Shown here: positions 40,468-50,225 of the stretch, piece by piece | Numbering within the stretch: the first letter of the stretch is position 1 | How the letters are laid out: each line of letters starts with the position of its first letter | Source of the DNA: Buchnera aphidicola (Aphis gossypii) | Lineage (GTDB): Bacteria > Pseudomonadota > Gammaproteobacteria > Enterobacterales > Enterobacteriaceae | Direction of reading: 5' to 3' | Assembly: GCF_013394915.1 (NCBI RefSeq) | Contig: NZ_CP056771.1 | Coordinates: forward strand, 124,001 to 188,000 | Length of the DNA: 64,000 nucleotides | Notes under the pieces: generated by a model | Seen by the model: the letters and a program-made list of their open reading frames with translations, nothing else | Told to the model about the DNA's origin: nothing | Databases searched by the model: none | Program-made: the position numbers and the translations under genes

Positions 40468-41562
40468 ATGCAAAATCCAAAAGAAAAAATGGATTTATCG
40501 CAGTTTATTTTATCATTAATATTTATTATTGCTATAAGCATTTCAAGTTTTTTAATAATAAAACCATTCATACTCGGATTTTTATGGGCTAGTACTATTG
40601 TAATTGCAACTTGGCCTTTGATGTTAAAAATGCAGAAATTTTTAGGAGGTCGACGTCTAATTGCTCTTATTAGTATGATTATTGTTTTATTGCTATTATT
40701 TATTATTCCAATAGTACTTTTAGTAAACAGTTTAATTGCGACAAGCATCCCGCTTATCCATTGGTTTGGTTCTAATAATTTAGAATTTCCAGAGCTAATT
40801 TGGCTTCAGGATATACCAATAATTGGAAAAAAAATTTTTATTGGTTATAAAGAATTATTAGATAGTGATGGCGCTGAATTAATTAAAGAAGTAAGACCTT
40901 ATATGGGCCGAACAACTGAATTTTTCATAATTCAAGCTAAAAATTTTGGATTATTTGTAATGCATTTAACTTTAATGTTAATATTTAGTATTTTACTCTA
41001 TTGGAACGGTGAAAAAATTAGCAACGCAATTCGTCAATTTGCATTACGTATTAATTCTAAAAATGGAAATGCTATTATTTTACTTACAGTACGCGCTATT
41101 AGATCTGTTGCATTAGGAGTGGTAGTAACAGCTTTAATTCAAGCCTTTTTATCTGGCCTAGGTTTATTAGTTTCAGGCGTTCCATATTGGACATTGTTAA
41201 TGATTTTAATTGTTTTTTCTTGTTTGATACAATTAGGTCCATTACCAATTTTATTCCCATCTATTATCTGGCTTTACTGGAATAATCATACGACATGGGG
41301 TACATTATTATTAATTTGGAGTTGTTTTGTATTCATATTAGATAATATACTTCGAACTTTATTTATAAGAATTGGTTCTGATTTACCAACTTTTTTAATT
41401 TTATCAGGAGTTATAGGTGGCTTGTTAACTTTTGGCATGATTGGTTTGTTTATCGGACCGGTAGTATTAGTAATATTATACAGATTAACAATATCTTGGA
41501 TATATGGGATTTCTATTAATTCGTTTATTAATAATATAGATGCAAAACCAAAGATTAATTAA
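40468..41562 (+). CDS. ydiK: AI-2E family membrane protein YdiK
   Basis: A 364-residue inner-membrane protein (E. coli YdiK 370) with about eight hydrophobic segments. SVALGVVVTALIQAFL, GPLPILFPSIIWLYW and LSGVIGGLLTFGMIGLFIGP match the family closely. AI-2E family members are proposed exporters or exchangers; the substrate of YdiK is not established. GAGGTGAA precedes the ATG by 10-17 bases. It is divergent from sufA. Retention in a reduced genome suggests a useful transport role (inference). Confidence 0.92.
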   Translation: MQNPKEKMDLSQFILSLIFIIAISISSFLIIKPFILGFLWASTIVIATWPLMLKMQKFLGGRRLIALISMIIVLLLLFIIPIVLLVNSLIATSIPLIHWFGSNNLEFPELIWLQDIPIIGKKIFIGYKELLDSDGAELIKEVRPYMGRTTEFFIIQAKNFGLFVMHLTLMLIFSILLYWNGEKISNAIRQFALRINSKNGNAIILLTVRAIRSVALGVVVTALIQAFLSGLGLLVSGVPYWTLLMILIVFSCLIQLGPLPILFPSIIWLYWNNHTTWGTLLLIWSCFVFILDNILRTLFIRIGSDLPTFLILSGVIGGLLTFGMIGLFIGPVVLVILYRLTISWIYGISINSFINNIDAKPKIN

Positions 41563-41712
41563 TAATTACAAAAATTAACAATATTATGATTTTAAATTTT
41601 AAGTTGTAAAAATAAATTGATTAATTTAATCTAAAAATATAATAAGTACTTTTAAAAACAAACAAAAAATTATGATATTATAAAAAATAATTTAATTATG
41701 TTGAATATTTAC

Positions 41713-41741
41713 TGAACAGAATATTAATAATCTTGTATAAT
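41713..41741 (+). promoter_or_regulatory. Candidate aroH promoter
   Basis: TGAACA (41713-41718), a 17-base spacer and a consensus TATAAT (41736-41741). Transcription would start near 41748, giving a leader of about 210 bases before aroH. AT-rich DNA yields many chance -10 boxes, so this is tentative. A second possibility, TTGATT/TATAAT at 41617-41643, has a short 15-base spacer. The rest of 41563-41712 shows no feature. Confidence 0.4.
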
Positions 41742-41796
41742 TGTATGATTTTTAGGATTTTATCTTCATTTTATTTCCTATTTTAAGCTTTTTATT

Positions 41797-41832
41797 ATGT
41801 TTAAAGTATACTATTATACTTCTTTTCTCTAA
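41797..41832 (+). CDS. Possible tyrosine-rich leader peptide of aroH
   Basis: An 11-codon frame, MFKVYYYTSFL, with three consecutive tyrosine codons (41809-41817) and two Phe. It overlaps the first hairpin and ends in the first arm of the second, the layout of an attenuation leader. There is no clear ribosome binding site, and Tyr codons are common in AT-rich palindromes. Treat it as a hypothesis. Confidence 0.25.
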   Translation: MFKVYYYTSFL

Positions 41833-41878
41833 AATTGTGATGTTTTTAATGTGTTAAAAATTTTTCTTTAGAGAAAAG
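41804..41878 (+). promoter_or_regulatory. Structured aroH leader: adjacent and nested hairpins
   Basis: Hairpin 1 is AAGTATA/TATACTT (41804-41810, 41815-41821). It directly abuts a perfect 12-base stem CTTTTCTCTAAA/TTTAGAGAAAAG (41822-41833, 41867-41878). Inside that stem lies TTTTTAA/TTAAAAA (41843-41860), followed by TTTTTCTTT like a weak terminator. TTTAGAGAA is repeated at 41945-41953, just before the aroH ATG. There it could pair instead with 41825-41833. Confidence 0.45.
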
Positions 41879-41957
41879 TTTATGATTAATTAGTTTATCG
41901 TGATTTTATCACATTTTGATATTCTTTTTAGGATAAAAAATTCGTTTAGAGAATAAA

Positions 41958-43004
41958 ATGAAAAAAACAGATGAACTACGTACGATACGAATCGATCCAT
42001 TAATAACTCCTTCTGAATTAGCGAAAAAATATGCTATTACCTCAGATATTATGGATAATGTTATTATAACGAGGCAGAACATTGCGCGCATTATGACTGG
42101 TCAAGATTTACGTTTACTTGTTGTAATAGGTCCATGTTCTGTTCACGATCCTATAGCTGCAGTCGAATACGCTCATCGATTATGTGAATTACGTAAAAAA
42201 TATCAAGATCGTCTTGAAATTATCATGCGTACATATTTTGAAAAACCAAGAACAGTAGTTGGTTGGAAGGGACTAATTTCAGATCCAGATTTAAACGGTA
42301 GTTTTAGAGTAAATCATGGACTTTCTGTAGCTCGTAAATTATTATTAGATATAAATACATTAGGAATGCCAGCAGCAACAGAATTTTTAGATATTGTAGT
42401 AGGTCAATTTATTGCAGATTTAATTAGTTGGGGAGCTATTGGAGCTAGAACTACTGAAAGTCAAATTCATAGAGAAATGGCTTCTGCACTTTCATGTCCA
42501 GTAGGATTTAAGAATGGAACTGATGGTAATATACGTATCGCAATTGATGCTATTAGAGCAGCTCAAGCTCGTCATTTATTTTTTGCTCCAAATAAAGATG
42601 GTCAAATGACTATTAATCATACTAGTGGTAATCCATATGGACATATTATTATGAGAGGTGGTCGAACTCCTAATTACCATGCTAAAGATATTGAATCAGC
42701 AATAAAAGAATTACGTGAATTTAATTTAATAGAACATTTAATGATTGATTTCAGTCATGGAAATTGTTTAAAAGAACACATTCGTCAAAAAAACGTGTCT
42801 GAATCTGTTTCAAAACAAATTTCTTCGGGATCTAAAAATATATTTGGGGTTATGATTGAGAGTTTCTTAGAAGAAGGTTTTCAAAAAGTATCAAATACAA
42901 AACCATTAATATATGGGAAATCAATTACTGATGCCTGTTTAAACTGGAATGACAGTGTTTTAATTATTAAGCAATTAGCAGATGCTGTAGATACTCGTTT
43001 TTAG
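41958..43004 (+). CDS. aroH: 3-Deoxy-7-phosphoheptulonate (DAHP) synthase
   Basis: The first step of aromatic biosynthesis: PEP plus erythrose-4-phosphate to DAHP. It has 348 residues, the length of E. coli AroH. The match starts at KKTDELRTIRIDPL and includes LLVVIGPCSVHDP, MRTYFEKPRTVVGWKGLISD, GARTTESQIHREMASA, and a C-terminus that ends VDTRF in both. Metal ligands are in GPCSVHD, the SHGN block and near the C-terminus. Which amino acid inhibits it cannot be read with confidence here; E. coli AroH responds to Trp. The ribosome binding site is weak (GAG) and lies in a repeat able to pair upstream. Confidence 0.96.
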   Translation: MKKTDELRTIRIDPLITPSELAKKYAITSDIMDNVIITRQNIARIMTGQDLRLLVVIGPCSVHDPIAAVEYAHRLCELRKKYQDRLEIIMRTYFEKPRTVVGWKGLISDPDLNGSFRVNHGLSVARKLLLDINTLGMPAATEFLDIVVGQFIADLISWGAIGARTTESQIHREMASALSCPVGFKNGTDGNIRIAIDAIRAAQARHLFFAPNKDGQMTINHTSGNPYGHIIMRGGRTPNYHAKDIESAIKELREFNLIEHLMIDFSHGNCLKEHIRQKNVSESVSKQISSGSKNIFGVMIESFLEEGFQKVSNTKPLIYGKSITDACLNWNDSVLIIKQLADAVDTRF

Positions 43005-43007
43005 TTC

Positions 43008-43044
43008 ATATGCTAGTCAAAATGTTGACTAGCATATTTTTATT
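43008..43044 (+). terminator. Rho-independent terminator after aroH
   Basis: A perfect 13-base stem ATATGCTAGTCAA/TTGACTAGCATAT (43008-43020, 43025-43037) with a four-base loop, then TTTTATT. It begins 4 bases after the aroH stop and is one of the best terminators in the window. Confidence 0.9.
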
Positions 43045-43119
43045 GGTTAAATAAATTTAATTTTATAAAATTAATTTTTTATAATTATTAAAAATATTTT
43101 TGAATAAAGGTATATCAGA

Positions 43120-45048
43120 ATGCCTGTGATAAAATTTTGTGATGGAAGTCAAGAAATTTACGAGCATTCTATCTCATTAAAAAAAATTATAAAAAATAAG
43201 AATCCTAATATATTTAAATCTTTAATCGCTGTTTCTATAAATGAAAATTTCTCTAATTTAAATACTTTAGTTGAAAAAGATGCTTTTATAAAATTTATTA
43301 ATAAACAAGATTTTAATGCATTAAATATAATTAGATCTTCATGTATACAGCTCTTAAATTATTCAATCAAGACAATATGGCCATTATGTAAAATTGCAGA
43401 AAGTAAAATTACAAACGATGGTTTTTACTCTGATATAGATATAGAAAACAAAATTTTAGAAAAAGATCTTGTTTTAATAGAGCAAAAAATGAAAGATCTT
43501 TTAAATAAAAAATATGATATTTTTAATAAAAAATTATCCTTTAATGAAGCTTTAAAAGAGTTTGAAAAAAGATTAGAGATATATAAAATTCATTTAGTGA
43601 AACGTAATTTTCTAGAAAATGATATAATTTCTTTGTATTATCACGAAAATTATGTAGATCTTGATATTGGAATGCAGGTATTTAATATCAAGTTTTGTAA
43701 ATATTTTAAATTAAAAAAAATTAGCGGTGTTTATTGGCAGGGCAATAAAAAAAATAAAATGTTACAACGTATTTATTGTACTGCTTGGTTAAATCAAGCA
43801 GAATTAGATAAACATTTGATTTATATTAAGGAATTAGAAAAAAGAGATCATAGAAAAATTAATAAATCTTTAAAATTATATCATATGCAAAATGAATCTC
43901 CTGGTATGATTTTTTGGCATAATAACGGTTGGACTATTTTTCATGAATTAGAAAATTTTGTTCGAGAAAAACTAAAAGAATATAAATATAAAGAAGTAAA
44001 AACGCCTTTATTAATAGATAAATCAATATGGGAGAAAAGCGGTCATTGGGATAACTATAAAGATGCTATTTTTACTACTTCATCAGAAAATAGAAAGTAC
44101 TGTATTAAACCAATGAATTGCCCTGGACATGTTCAAATTTTTAATTTTGGATTAAAATCTTATCGAGATTTACCTATTCGTATGGCAGAATTTGGCAGTT
44201 GTCATAGAAACGAATCTTCTGGATCTTTGCATGGTCTTATGAGAGTACGTAATTTTACCCAAGATGATGCTCATATATTTTGTACTCAAGAACAAATACA
44301 TTCTGAAATTAATAACTGCATTAAAATGATATACGATTTATATAGCATATTTAATTTTAAAAAGATTATAGTAAAATTTTCTACTCGACCAAAAAAGCGT
44401 ATTGGTGATGATTTAATTTGGGATCAGGCAGAAAAAGATTTATCTGATGTTTTAATAAAAAACAATTTAGAATTTGAATATCAATTAGGAGAAGGTGCTT
44501 TTTATGGACCTAAAATTGAATTTGTTTTACAAGATTCATTAGATCGAAACTGGCAATGTGGAACAATACAGCTAGATTTTTATCTGCCAGTTCGTTTAAA
44601 TGCATTTTATATTAACGCGCATAATGAAAAAAGTATTCCTATAATTATTCATCGAGCAATCTTGGGCTCAATCGAACGTTTTATTGGAATATTAATAGAA
44701 GAGTGTGCTGGAAAACTACCAACTTGGCTATCTCCTACACAAGTGATTGTAATTGGTATTAAAAGTGCTCATTCTATTTATGTAAATAAAATAGTTGATC
44801 AACTTAATATTTTAAAGATTCGCGTTAAATCAGATTTAAGAAATGAAAAAATAAATCTTAAAATTCGTGAACATACTTTACGTCAAATTCCATATATATT
44901 AATTTGTGGTGAAAAAGAAATTCAATCTAATACAGTTTCTGTTAGAAATAGAAATGGAAATAATTTTAAAGCATTGGATATTAATTTATTTATTAAAAAA
45001 CTACAAAACGAAATATTCACTCGTAGTTTTTTTCAAATGGAGGAATAA
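43120..45048 (+). CDS. thrS: Threonyl-tRNA synthetase
   Basis: Charges tRNA-Thr and edits Ser-tRNA-Thr. It has 642 residues, the E. coli length, with the order TGS domain (about 1-62), editing domain, class II catalytic core and anticodon-binding domain. The zinc-site Cys is in KPMNCPGH. Motif 2 is RMAEFGSCHRNESSG and motif 3 HRAILGSIERFIGI. E. coli thrS represses its own translation through a tRNA-like operator. Here the 75-base leader after the aroH terminator holds only an A-T palindrome (43057-43074), so no such operator is evident. It ends 3 bases before infC. Confidence 0.97.
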   Translation: MPVIKFCDGSQEIYEHSISLKKIIKNKNPNIFKSLIAVSINENFSNLNTLVEKDAFIKFINKQDFNALNIIRSSCIQLLNYSIKTIWPLCKIAESKITNDGFYSDIDIENKILEKDLVLIEQKMKDLLNKKYDIFNKKLSFNEALKEFEKRLEIYKIHLVKRNFLENDIISLYYHENYVDLDIGMQVFNIKFCKYFKLKKISGVYWQGNKKNKMLQRIYCTAWLNQAELDKHLIYIKELEKRDHRKINKSLKLYHMQNESPGMIFWHNNGWTIFHELENFVREKLKEYKYKEVKTPLLIDKSIWEKSGHWDNYKDAIFTTSSENRKYCIKPMNCPGHVQIFNFGLKSYRDLPIRMAEFGSCHRNESSGSLHGLMRVRNFTQDDAHIFCTQEQIHSEINNCIKMIYDLYSIFNFKKIIVKFSTRPKKRIGDDLIWDQAEKDLSDVLIKNNLEFEYQLGEGAFYGPKIEFVLQDSLDRNWQCGTIQLDFYLPVRLNAFYINAHNEKSIPIIIHRAILGSIERFIGILIEECAGKLPTWLSPTQVIVIGIKSAHSIYVNKIVDQLNILKIRVKSDLRNEKINLKIREHTLRQIPYILICGEKEIQSNTVSVRNRNGNNFKALDINLFIKKLQNEIFTRSFFQMEE

Positions 45049-45051
45049 GGT

Positions 45052-45594
45052 ATTAAAGTCGGAAAAAAAACTCATCAATTAATAAAGCCAAATCGTATTA
45101 ATAACGAAATTCGTGCAATTAAGGTTCGTCTAACAGGTATTGAAGGCGATCAACTAGGAATAGTTAGTTTACGTGAGGCTTTACAAAAATCTGAAGAATT
45201 AGGATTAGATTTAGTAGAAATTAGTCCTAATGCAGAACCTCCAGTTTGTCGAATTATGGATTATGGAAAATTTCTTTATGAAAAAAGCAAATCTTCTAAA
45301 GAACAGAAAAAGAAACAAAAAGTTGTTCAAGTAAAAGAAATTAAATTTCGTCCTGGAACTGATGAAGGAGATTATCAAGTTAAACTACGTAATTTAATTC
45401 GTTTTTTAGAAGATGGTGATAAAGTAAAAATTACCTTGCGTTTCAGGGGGCGAGAAATGGCCCATCAAAAAATAGGTGTAAATGTTTTAAACAGAGTGAA
45501 AAATGATCTAACTAAATTAGCTACTATTGAATCATTTCCATCTAAAATTGAAGGTCGTCAAATGATAATGGTTTTAGCTCCAAAGAAAAAATAG
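45052..45594 (+). CDS. infC: Translation initiation factor IF-3 (ATT start)
   Basis: The frame encodes 180 residues, exactly as E. coli IF-3, only if translation begins at the ATT at 45052. The residues after it ([20 protein letters not shown]) align with E. coli KGGKRVQTARPNRINGEIR. No ATG occurs in frame until residue 69. A GGAGG lies 8 bases before the ATT. E. coli infC also starts with ATT, and IF-3 represses its own synthesis by rejecting such starts. IF-3 checks initiator tRNA and codon in the 30S complex. The long [15 protein letters not shown] and [14 protein letters not shown] blocks are nearly identical to E. coli. Confidence 0.97.
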   Translation: MKVGKKTHQLIKPNRINNEIRAIKVRLTGIEGDQLGIVSLREALQKSEELGLDLVEISPNAEPPVCRIMDYGKFLYEKSKSSKEQKKKQKVVQVKEIKFRPGTDEGDYQVKLRNLIRFLEDGDKVKITLRFRGREMAHQKIGVNVLNRVKNDLTKLATIESFPSKIEGRQMIMVLAPKKK

Positions 45595-45660
45595 TAATTT
45601 AAATTAACAGTATTCAAAACAAATATATAATTATTTTTTCTAATTACAAAGAAACATTAT

Positions 45661-45858
45661 ATGCAAAAAATTAAAACTTTAAAAAGTGCAGCAAAACGTT
45701 TTAAAAAAACTGCATCTGGTAAATTTAAACGTAAACAGGCAAATTTACGACATATTTTAACAAAAAAAACAACAAGTAAAAAACGTCATTTACGTCCTAA
45801 AGTGCTGGTTTTAAAAGGGGATATAAATAAAGTAAGATCATTTTTACCATATGTATAA
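45661..45858 (+). CDS. rpmI: 50S ribosomal protein L35
   Basis: The frame encodes 65 residues, the E. coli length. [20 protein letters not shown] aligns with E. coli [20 protein letters not shown]. It is a basic large-subunit protein. It sits between infC and rplT as in nearly all bacteria. In E. coli, L20 represses rpmI-rplT through an upstream RNA structure; I cannot identify that structure here. Confidence 0.97.
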   Translation: MQKIKTLKSAAKRFKKTASGKFKRKQANLRHILTKKTTSKKRHLRPKVLVLKGDINKVRSFLPYV

Positions 45859-45899
45859 ATTTATTTTTACTAAAATTGTGTGAACAGGAGAGCATATCA

Positions 45900-46256
45900 A
45901 TGGCTCGTGTAAAACGTGGCGTGACTGCTCATGCTCGTCATAAAAAAGTTTTGAAACAAGCAAAAGGTTATTATGGAGCTCGTTCTCGTGTTTATAGAGT
46001 TGCATGCCAAGCTGTCATTAAAGCTGGTCAATATGCTTACCGTGATAGACGTCAAAGAAAAAGACAATTTCGTCAATTATGGATTACGAGAATAAATGCT
46101 GCAGTTCGTCAAAGTAAAATCTCTTACAGCAAGTTTATACATGGATTAAAAAAAGCTTCTATTAATATTGATCGTAAAGTATTATCGGATATTGCGATAT
46201 TTGATGTATGTGCGTTCAATGTTTTAGTTGAAAAAGCAAAACATGCTTTACTTTAA
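45900..46256 (+). CDS. rplT: 50S ribosomal protein L20
   Basis: The frame encodes 118 residues from ATG 45900, exactly as E. coli; [20 protein letters not shown] is the L20 signature. The open frame extends 24 bases upstream, but CAGGAGAG at 45886-45893 is clearly the ribosome binding site for the chosen start. L20 is an early large-subunit assembly protein. A hairpin about 150 bases later separates it from pheS. Confidence 0.97.
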   Translation: MARVKRGVTAHARHKKVLKQAKGYYGARSRVYRVACQAVIKAGQYAYRDRRQRKRQFRQLWITRINAAVRQSKISYSKFIHGLKKASINIDRKVLSDIAIFDVCAFNVLVEKAKHALL

Positions 46257-46404
46257 TATAATAAATTATTTTTTAATAAATAAAATAAGAGGAAATTTAT
46301 CTCTTCTTTATTTAAGTTATAATTGAATTTATAGTCATAAATAATATGTATTAAATCAATCCATTAATATATTTATATTTTATACTTTAAAAATTTAATT
46401 AAAT

Positions 46405-46428
46405 AAGCTTCCTTTATGGAAGCTTTTT
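46405..46428 (+). terminator. Terminator/attenuator-like hairpin before pheS
   Basis: A perfect 8-base stem AAGCTTCC/GGAAGCTT with loop TTTAT followed by T's, 50 bases before the pheS start. It occupies the place of the E. coli pheST attenuator. The preceding 150 bases lack any phenylalanine-rich leader frame (the only ATG gives MY-stop). A weaker hairpin (AAATAAGAG/CTCTTCTTT) lies just after rplT. Confidence 0.75.
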
Positions 46429-46477
46429 AATATCTAAATAATATGCGTTTACATAAATAACATAAAAAGAGTTAAAA

Positions 46478-47467
46478 ATGTTAATGTTAGAAGAATTATG
46501 GAATATTATTGAAAATGAAATTAAAAATTCTCATAATATTAATATGTTAAATGAAATAAAAATTAAATATTTGGGAAAAAATGGTATTTTTAATAATTAT
46601 ATGAAAAACCTAAAAAGTTTTTCTTTTGAAGAAAAAAAAAAATACACTACTATTATTAATGAGGTTAAAAAAAAGACAATATTTGAAATTCATGAAAAAA
46701 AAACTGAACTAAACAAACTTATTCTCAAAAAACGTATTGATCAAGAAAAAATTGATGTATCCTTGCCAGGTCGTTATATTGAAAATGGTTCTATTCATCC
46801 TATCAATCATAGTATTAAACTTATAAAAAATTTTTTTTATACATTGGGATTTCAATCTATTAATGGTCTAGAAATAGAAGATGAATATCATAATTTTAAT
46901 GCTTTAAATATACCTAAAAATCATCCTGCACGTGATAGTCATGATACCTTTTGGTTTGATGAAAACCGATTATTAAGAACTCAAACTTCTAATATGCAAA
47001 TTCGTATTATGAAATCAAAAAAACCGCCAATGAGATTTATTTTCCCTGGAAAAGTTTATCGAAATGATTATGATTCAACACATACACCTATGTTTCATCA
47101 AATTGAAGGTTTGATAGTGGAAAAAAATATTAATTTTTCTCATTTAAAATGGATAATATACAATTTTGTATTTAATTTTTTTAATAAAAAAATTTCTCTT
47201 AGATTTCGTCCTTCTTATTTTCCATTTACTACTCCTTCGTCTGAGGTTGATATCATGACAGATTCCAAAAAATGGTTAGAAATTTTAGGTTGTGGAATGG
47301 TTCATCCATTGGTTTTAAAAAATGTCAATATTAATTCTAAGATATATTCTGCTTGTGCATTTGGATTAGGAGTAGAGCGAATTACTATGTTACGTTATGG
47401 AATTTCTGATATTCGATCTTTTTTTGAGAATGATTTAAGATTTATAGAACAATTTAAATATATTTAG
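46478..47467 (+). CDS. pheS: Phenylalanyl-tRNA synthetase, alpha subunit
   Basis: The catalytic subunit of the alpha2-beta2 enzyme. It has 329 residues (E. coli 327). It has an N-terminal coiled coil (about 1-85), then the class II core: IDVSLPGR, motif 2 FPGKVYRNDYDSTHTPMFHQ, and motif 3 GLGVERITMLRYGI. The start at 46478 is supported by AAGAG six bases upstream; ATG 46484 is a less likely alternative. It lies 9 bases before pheT. Confidence 0.97.
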   Translation: MLMLEELWNIIENEIKNSHNINMLNEIKIKYLGKNGIFNNYMKNLKSFSFEEKKKYTTIINEVKKKTIFEIHEKKTELNKLILKKRIDQEKIDVSLPGRYIENGSIHPINHSIKLIKNFFYTLGFQSINGLEIEDEYHNFNALNIPKNHPARDSHDTFWFDENRLLRTQTSNMQIRIMKSKKPPMRFIFPGKVYRNDYDSTHTPMFHQIEGLIVEKNINFSHLKWIIYNFVFNFFNKKISLRFRPSYFPFTTPSSEVDIMTDSKKWLEILGCGMVHPLVLKNVNINSKIYSACAFGLGVERITMLRYGISDIRSFFENDLRFIEQFKYI

Positions 47468-47476
47468 TGAGATCAA

Positions 47477-49888
47477 ATGAAAATTAGTGAAAAATGGTTA
47501 CGTGAATGGGTTGATCCTAAAATAAATAGTCTTATTTTAAGTGAACAAATTGTTAATTCTGGTATAGAAATTGAATCTATTCAAAAAATTTCTCCTTTAT
47601 TTCAAGGTGTAGTAGTTGGAAAGATAATTTCTTGTGTTAGACATAAAAAATTTAATTTTCTTAAAATAATTAAAGTAGATGTAGGAAAAAAAAATTTATT
47701 AAACATTTTATGTAAAGCTGAAAATTGTCGAAAAGAAATAAAAGTTGCAGTGGCTGTTATTGGAAGTGTATTACCTAATAATATAAAAATAAATGCAAAA
47801 AAAATTTACGATTACAAATCTGAAGGAATGTTATGTTCTTTTCTCGAATTAGGTTTATCTTATTCTAATAATAATGAAATTATTGAATTTCCGAAGAGCA
47901 CTCCTATAGGTATCGATGTTAATGATTATTTTTTGTTAGAAGACAACATCATAAAAGTTAATACAACTGCTAATCGACCAGATGGATTAAGCATTATGGG
48001 TATAGCTCGTAATATAGCAGTTATAAACAATATGAATATAGTTTTATTAAAAGAAAAAAACAATCCTGTTATTAAAACAAATCAGTTTCCAATTTATGTT
48101 AATTCAGAAGAAAAAGATGTTAATTTTTTTGGAAGAGTTATTGAAAAAGTAAATATTAATGTTCAAACCCCATTTTGGATGAGAAAAAAATTATTCATGT
48201 GTGAAATATTATCAGAAAATATCATAATGAATATTATTAATTATGTTTTAATTGAAATTGGCCAACCATTAAATGTGTTAAACTCAGATATGATAGATTC
48301 TTTTATTCAGATTAAAACGAATAATGAAAAAAAAGTTTTTAGTTTAAAAAAAGATCTCAAAATAGTATTAGATAAAAATACATTAGCATTCTTTGATAAA
48401 TCAAAAATATTATTTATTCCTGGAAATATAAATTCTGATTTATTAGAGATTGATCAAAATACTAAAAATATATTTTTGGTTTCATATTCAGCAGATCGAG
48501 AATCTATTTTTAATATTATTAAGACAGTTGGTTCTAATAAAATTCTTAATTATTATAATCATGGTATTGACTTTTCCCTCCAAAAATATGCTCTAGAATA
48601 TGCAACAGAATTAATCATTGAAATATGCGGTGGAAATGCAGGTACTATAAGCTGTTATAAAAATAATTCCAACTTAACTTATTCAAATAAAATTAAATTA
48701 TATTATGAAAATATTAATAAAATAGCTGGTTTTTTTATTGATTCTAAAATTTTTTTAAATATTTTGTTACGTCTTGACTACAAAATAGAAAATAAAAAAA
48801 AGTATTGGAATGTTATCCCCCCAACTTGGAGGTTTGATATATTAATCGAAGAAGATGTAATAGGTGATATACTTCGAATATATGGTTATGATAAAATTTC
48901 ATTAGTTCCATTAAAAACAAGTTTTAGTCATAATTTTTGCCAAGAAACAGATGATTTTAAAAAAGATTATATGTTAGATCATTTGTCTAACTCACTTGTT
49001 TATAGAGGTTACTATGAAGTAATTACCTATCCATTCGTTGATCCGATTTTACAAAAAAATATTTTATTAAATAATGAAAAAGAATTATTTATCTCAAATC
49101 CTATTTCTCAAGATTTTTCTTGTATGCGTAGATCATTATGGCCAGGCCTTATTAAGACTCTTTGTTATAATAAAAATCGCAAACAAGATAGTCTCCGTTT
49201 TTTTGAAAAAGGATTATGCTTTTTAATAGATGATCAAAGAGCTCTTGGAGTGCATCAACAAATTTTTTTAGGAGGGGTGATTAGTGGTTTTAATAAAAAA
49301 GAGAATTGGTGTTCTAAGAGAAGAAAAGTAGACTTTTATGATTTAAAAGGTGACTTAGAATCTATATTAGAATTAATATGTGGTTTGAATAATTATAAAA
49401 TAAAAAAATGTAAAGTATTAGGATTACATCCAAATCAAAGTGCAAAAATTGTATTTAATGATAATTTGATTGGTAATTTTGGGAAAATAGATCCAATTTT
49501 AGAGGAAAAATTAGATTTAAATAGTGATACCTTTTTATTTGAGTTATTTATTGATAAAATTTTTGATTTGAAAATTTCTAATAATTTTAAAGTTAAAGAT
49601 TATTCTAAATTTCCAAGCAGTCGTCGTGATATTTCAATATTAATATCCGATAGTATTTTGTATGCAGATATCATTAAAGTATGTAGAAATTGTTTTTTAG
49701 ATCAAGAAGTAAAAATTAATTTATTTGATATCTATAAGTGTGAAAATACTCCTAATAAAAAAAGTTTAGGAATTAGTTTTATTTTTCAAAATCAAAGAAA
49801 AACTTTAAAAGAAAATGAAATTAATTTAATGCTTGATTATTGTATAAAAACATTAATAAATGAATTTCAAATTATTTTAAGGAAATAA
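47477..49888 (+). CDS. pheT: Phenylalanyl-tRNA synthetase, beta subunit
   Basis: The tRNA-binding and editing subunit. It has 803 residues (E. coli 795). It starts [14 protein letters not shown] as in E. coli. It has the EMAP-like N-terminal OB domain (about 40-150), the B3/B4 editing region with [17 protein letters not shown]5 domains, and a C-terminal anticodon-binding fold with [11 protein letters not shown]. It has the usual order pheS-pheT-ihfA; ihfA begins 4 bases later. Divergence from E. coli is higher than in pheS, mainly in the B3/B4 editing segment. Confidence 0.97.
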   Translation: MKISEKWLREWVDPKINSLILSEQIVNSGIEIESIQKISPLFQGVVVGKIISCVRHKKFNFLKIIKVDVGKKNLLNILCKAENCRKEIKVAVAVIGSVLPNNIKINAKKIYDYKSEGMLCSFLELGLSYSNNNEIIEFPKSTPIGIDVNDYFLLEDNIIKVNTTANRPDGLSIMGIARNIAVINNMNIVLLKEKNNPVIKTNQFPIYVNSEEKDVNFFGRVIEKVNINVQTPFWMRKKLFMCEILSENIIMNIINYVLIEIGQPLNVLNSDMIDSFIQIKTNNEKKVFSLKKDLKIVLDKNTLAFFDKSKILFIPGNINSDLLEIDQNTKNIFLVSYSADRESIFNIIKTVGSNKILNYYNHGIDFSLQKYALEYATELIIEICGGNAGTISCYKNNSNLTYSNKIKLYYENINKIAGFFIDSKIFLNILLRLDYKIENKKKYWNVIPPTWRFDILIEEDVIGDILRIYGYDKISLVPLKTSFSHNFCQETDDFKKDYMLDHLSNSLVYRGYYEVITYPFVDPILQKNILLNNEKELFISNPISQDFSCMRRSLWPGLIKTLCYNKNRKQDSLRFFEKGLCFLIDDQRALGVHQQIFLGGVISGFNKKENWCSKRRKVDFYDLKGDLESILELICGLNNYKIKKCKVLGLHPNQSAKIVFNDNLIGNFGKIDPILEEKLDLNSDTFLFELFIDKIFDLKISNNFKVKDYSKFPSSRRDISILISDSILYADIIKVCRNCFLDQEVKINLFDIYKCENTPNKKSLGISFIFQNQRKTLKENEINLMLDYCIKTLINEFQIILRK

Positions 49889-49892
49889 ATCT

Positions 49893-50195
49893 ATGGTATT
49901 AACAAAAGCTAAAATTTCAGAAAATTTATTTGAAAAATTAAAATTAACTAAACGTGATGCAAAATCATTTGTAGATTTTTTTTTCGAAGAAGTTAGAAAA
50001 TCTTTAGAAAAAGGAGAAAATGTTAAATTATCTGGTTTTGGAAATTTTGAATTAAAAAATAAAAAAGAACGTCCAGGTCGAAATCCAAAAACAGGAGAAA
50101 AAGTAATTATTTCAAAAAGACGAGTTGTTACTTTTAAAGCAGGTCAAAAATTAAAAAATCGTGTTGAATATTGTTTTATGAAATCTAAATATTAA
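49893..50195 (+). CDS. ihfA: Integration host factor, alpha subunit
   Basis: A DNA-bending protein of the HU/IHF family. It has 100 residues (E. coli 99). [26 protein letters not shown] and the minor-groove arm [10 protein letters not shown], with its intercalating proline, identify it as the alpha subunit, as does the position after pheT. IHF normally needs the beta subunit, encoded elsewhere if at all. It may act mainly as a nucleoid protein here (inference). Confidence 0.95.
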   Translation: MVLTKAKISENLFEKLKLTKRDAKSFVDFFFEEVRKSLEKGENVKLSGFGNFELKNKKERPGRNPKTGEKVIISKRRVVTFKAGQKLKNRVEYCFMKSKY

Positions 50196-50225
50196 TATTG
50201 AGTGTGTTTTTAAAAGAAATGAAAT

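Noticed and set aside
41745-41786. A 13-codon aromatic-rich frame (MIFRILSSFYFLF) upstream of aroH, resembling the E. coli PheM leader
   Set aside because: Its ATG would lie at or just before the start of transcription from the best promoter, it has no ribosome binding site, and Phe codons are very common in this AT-rich DNA. The frame at 41797 fits the hairpins better.
43057-43074. A perfect 18-base A-T palindrome in the thrS leader as a translational operator
   Set aside because: The E. coli thrS operator mimics tRNA-Thr anticodon arms. This palindrome has no such loop and could be chance in A-T spacer.
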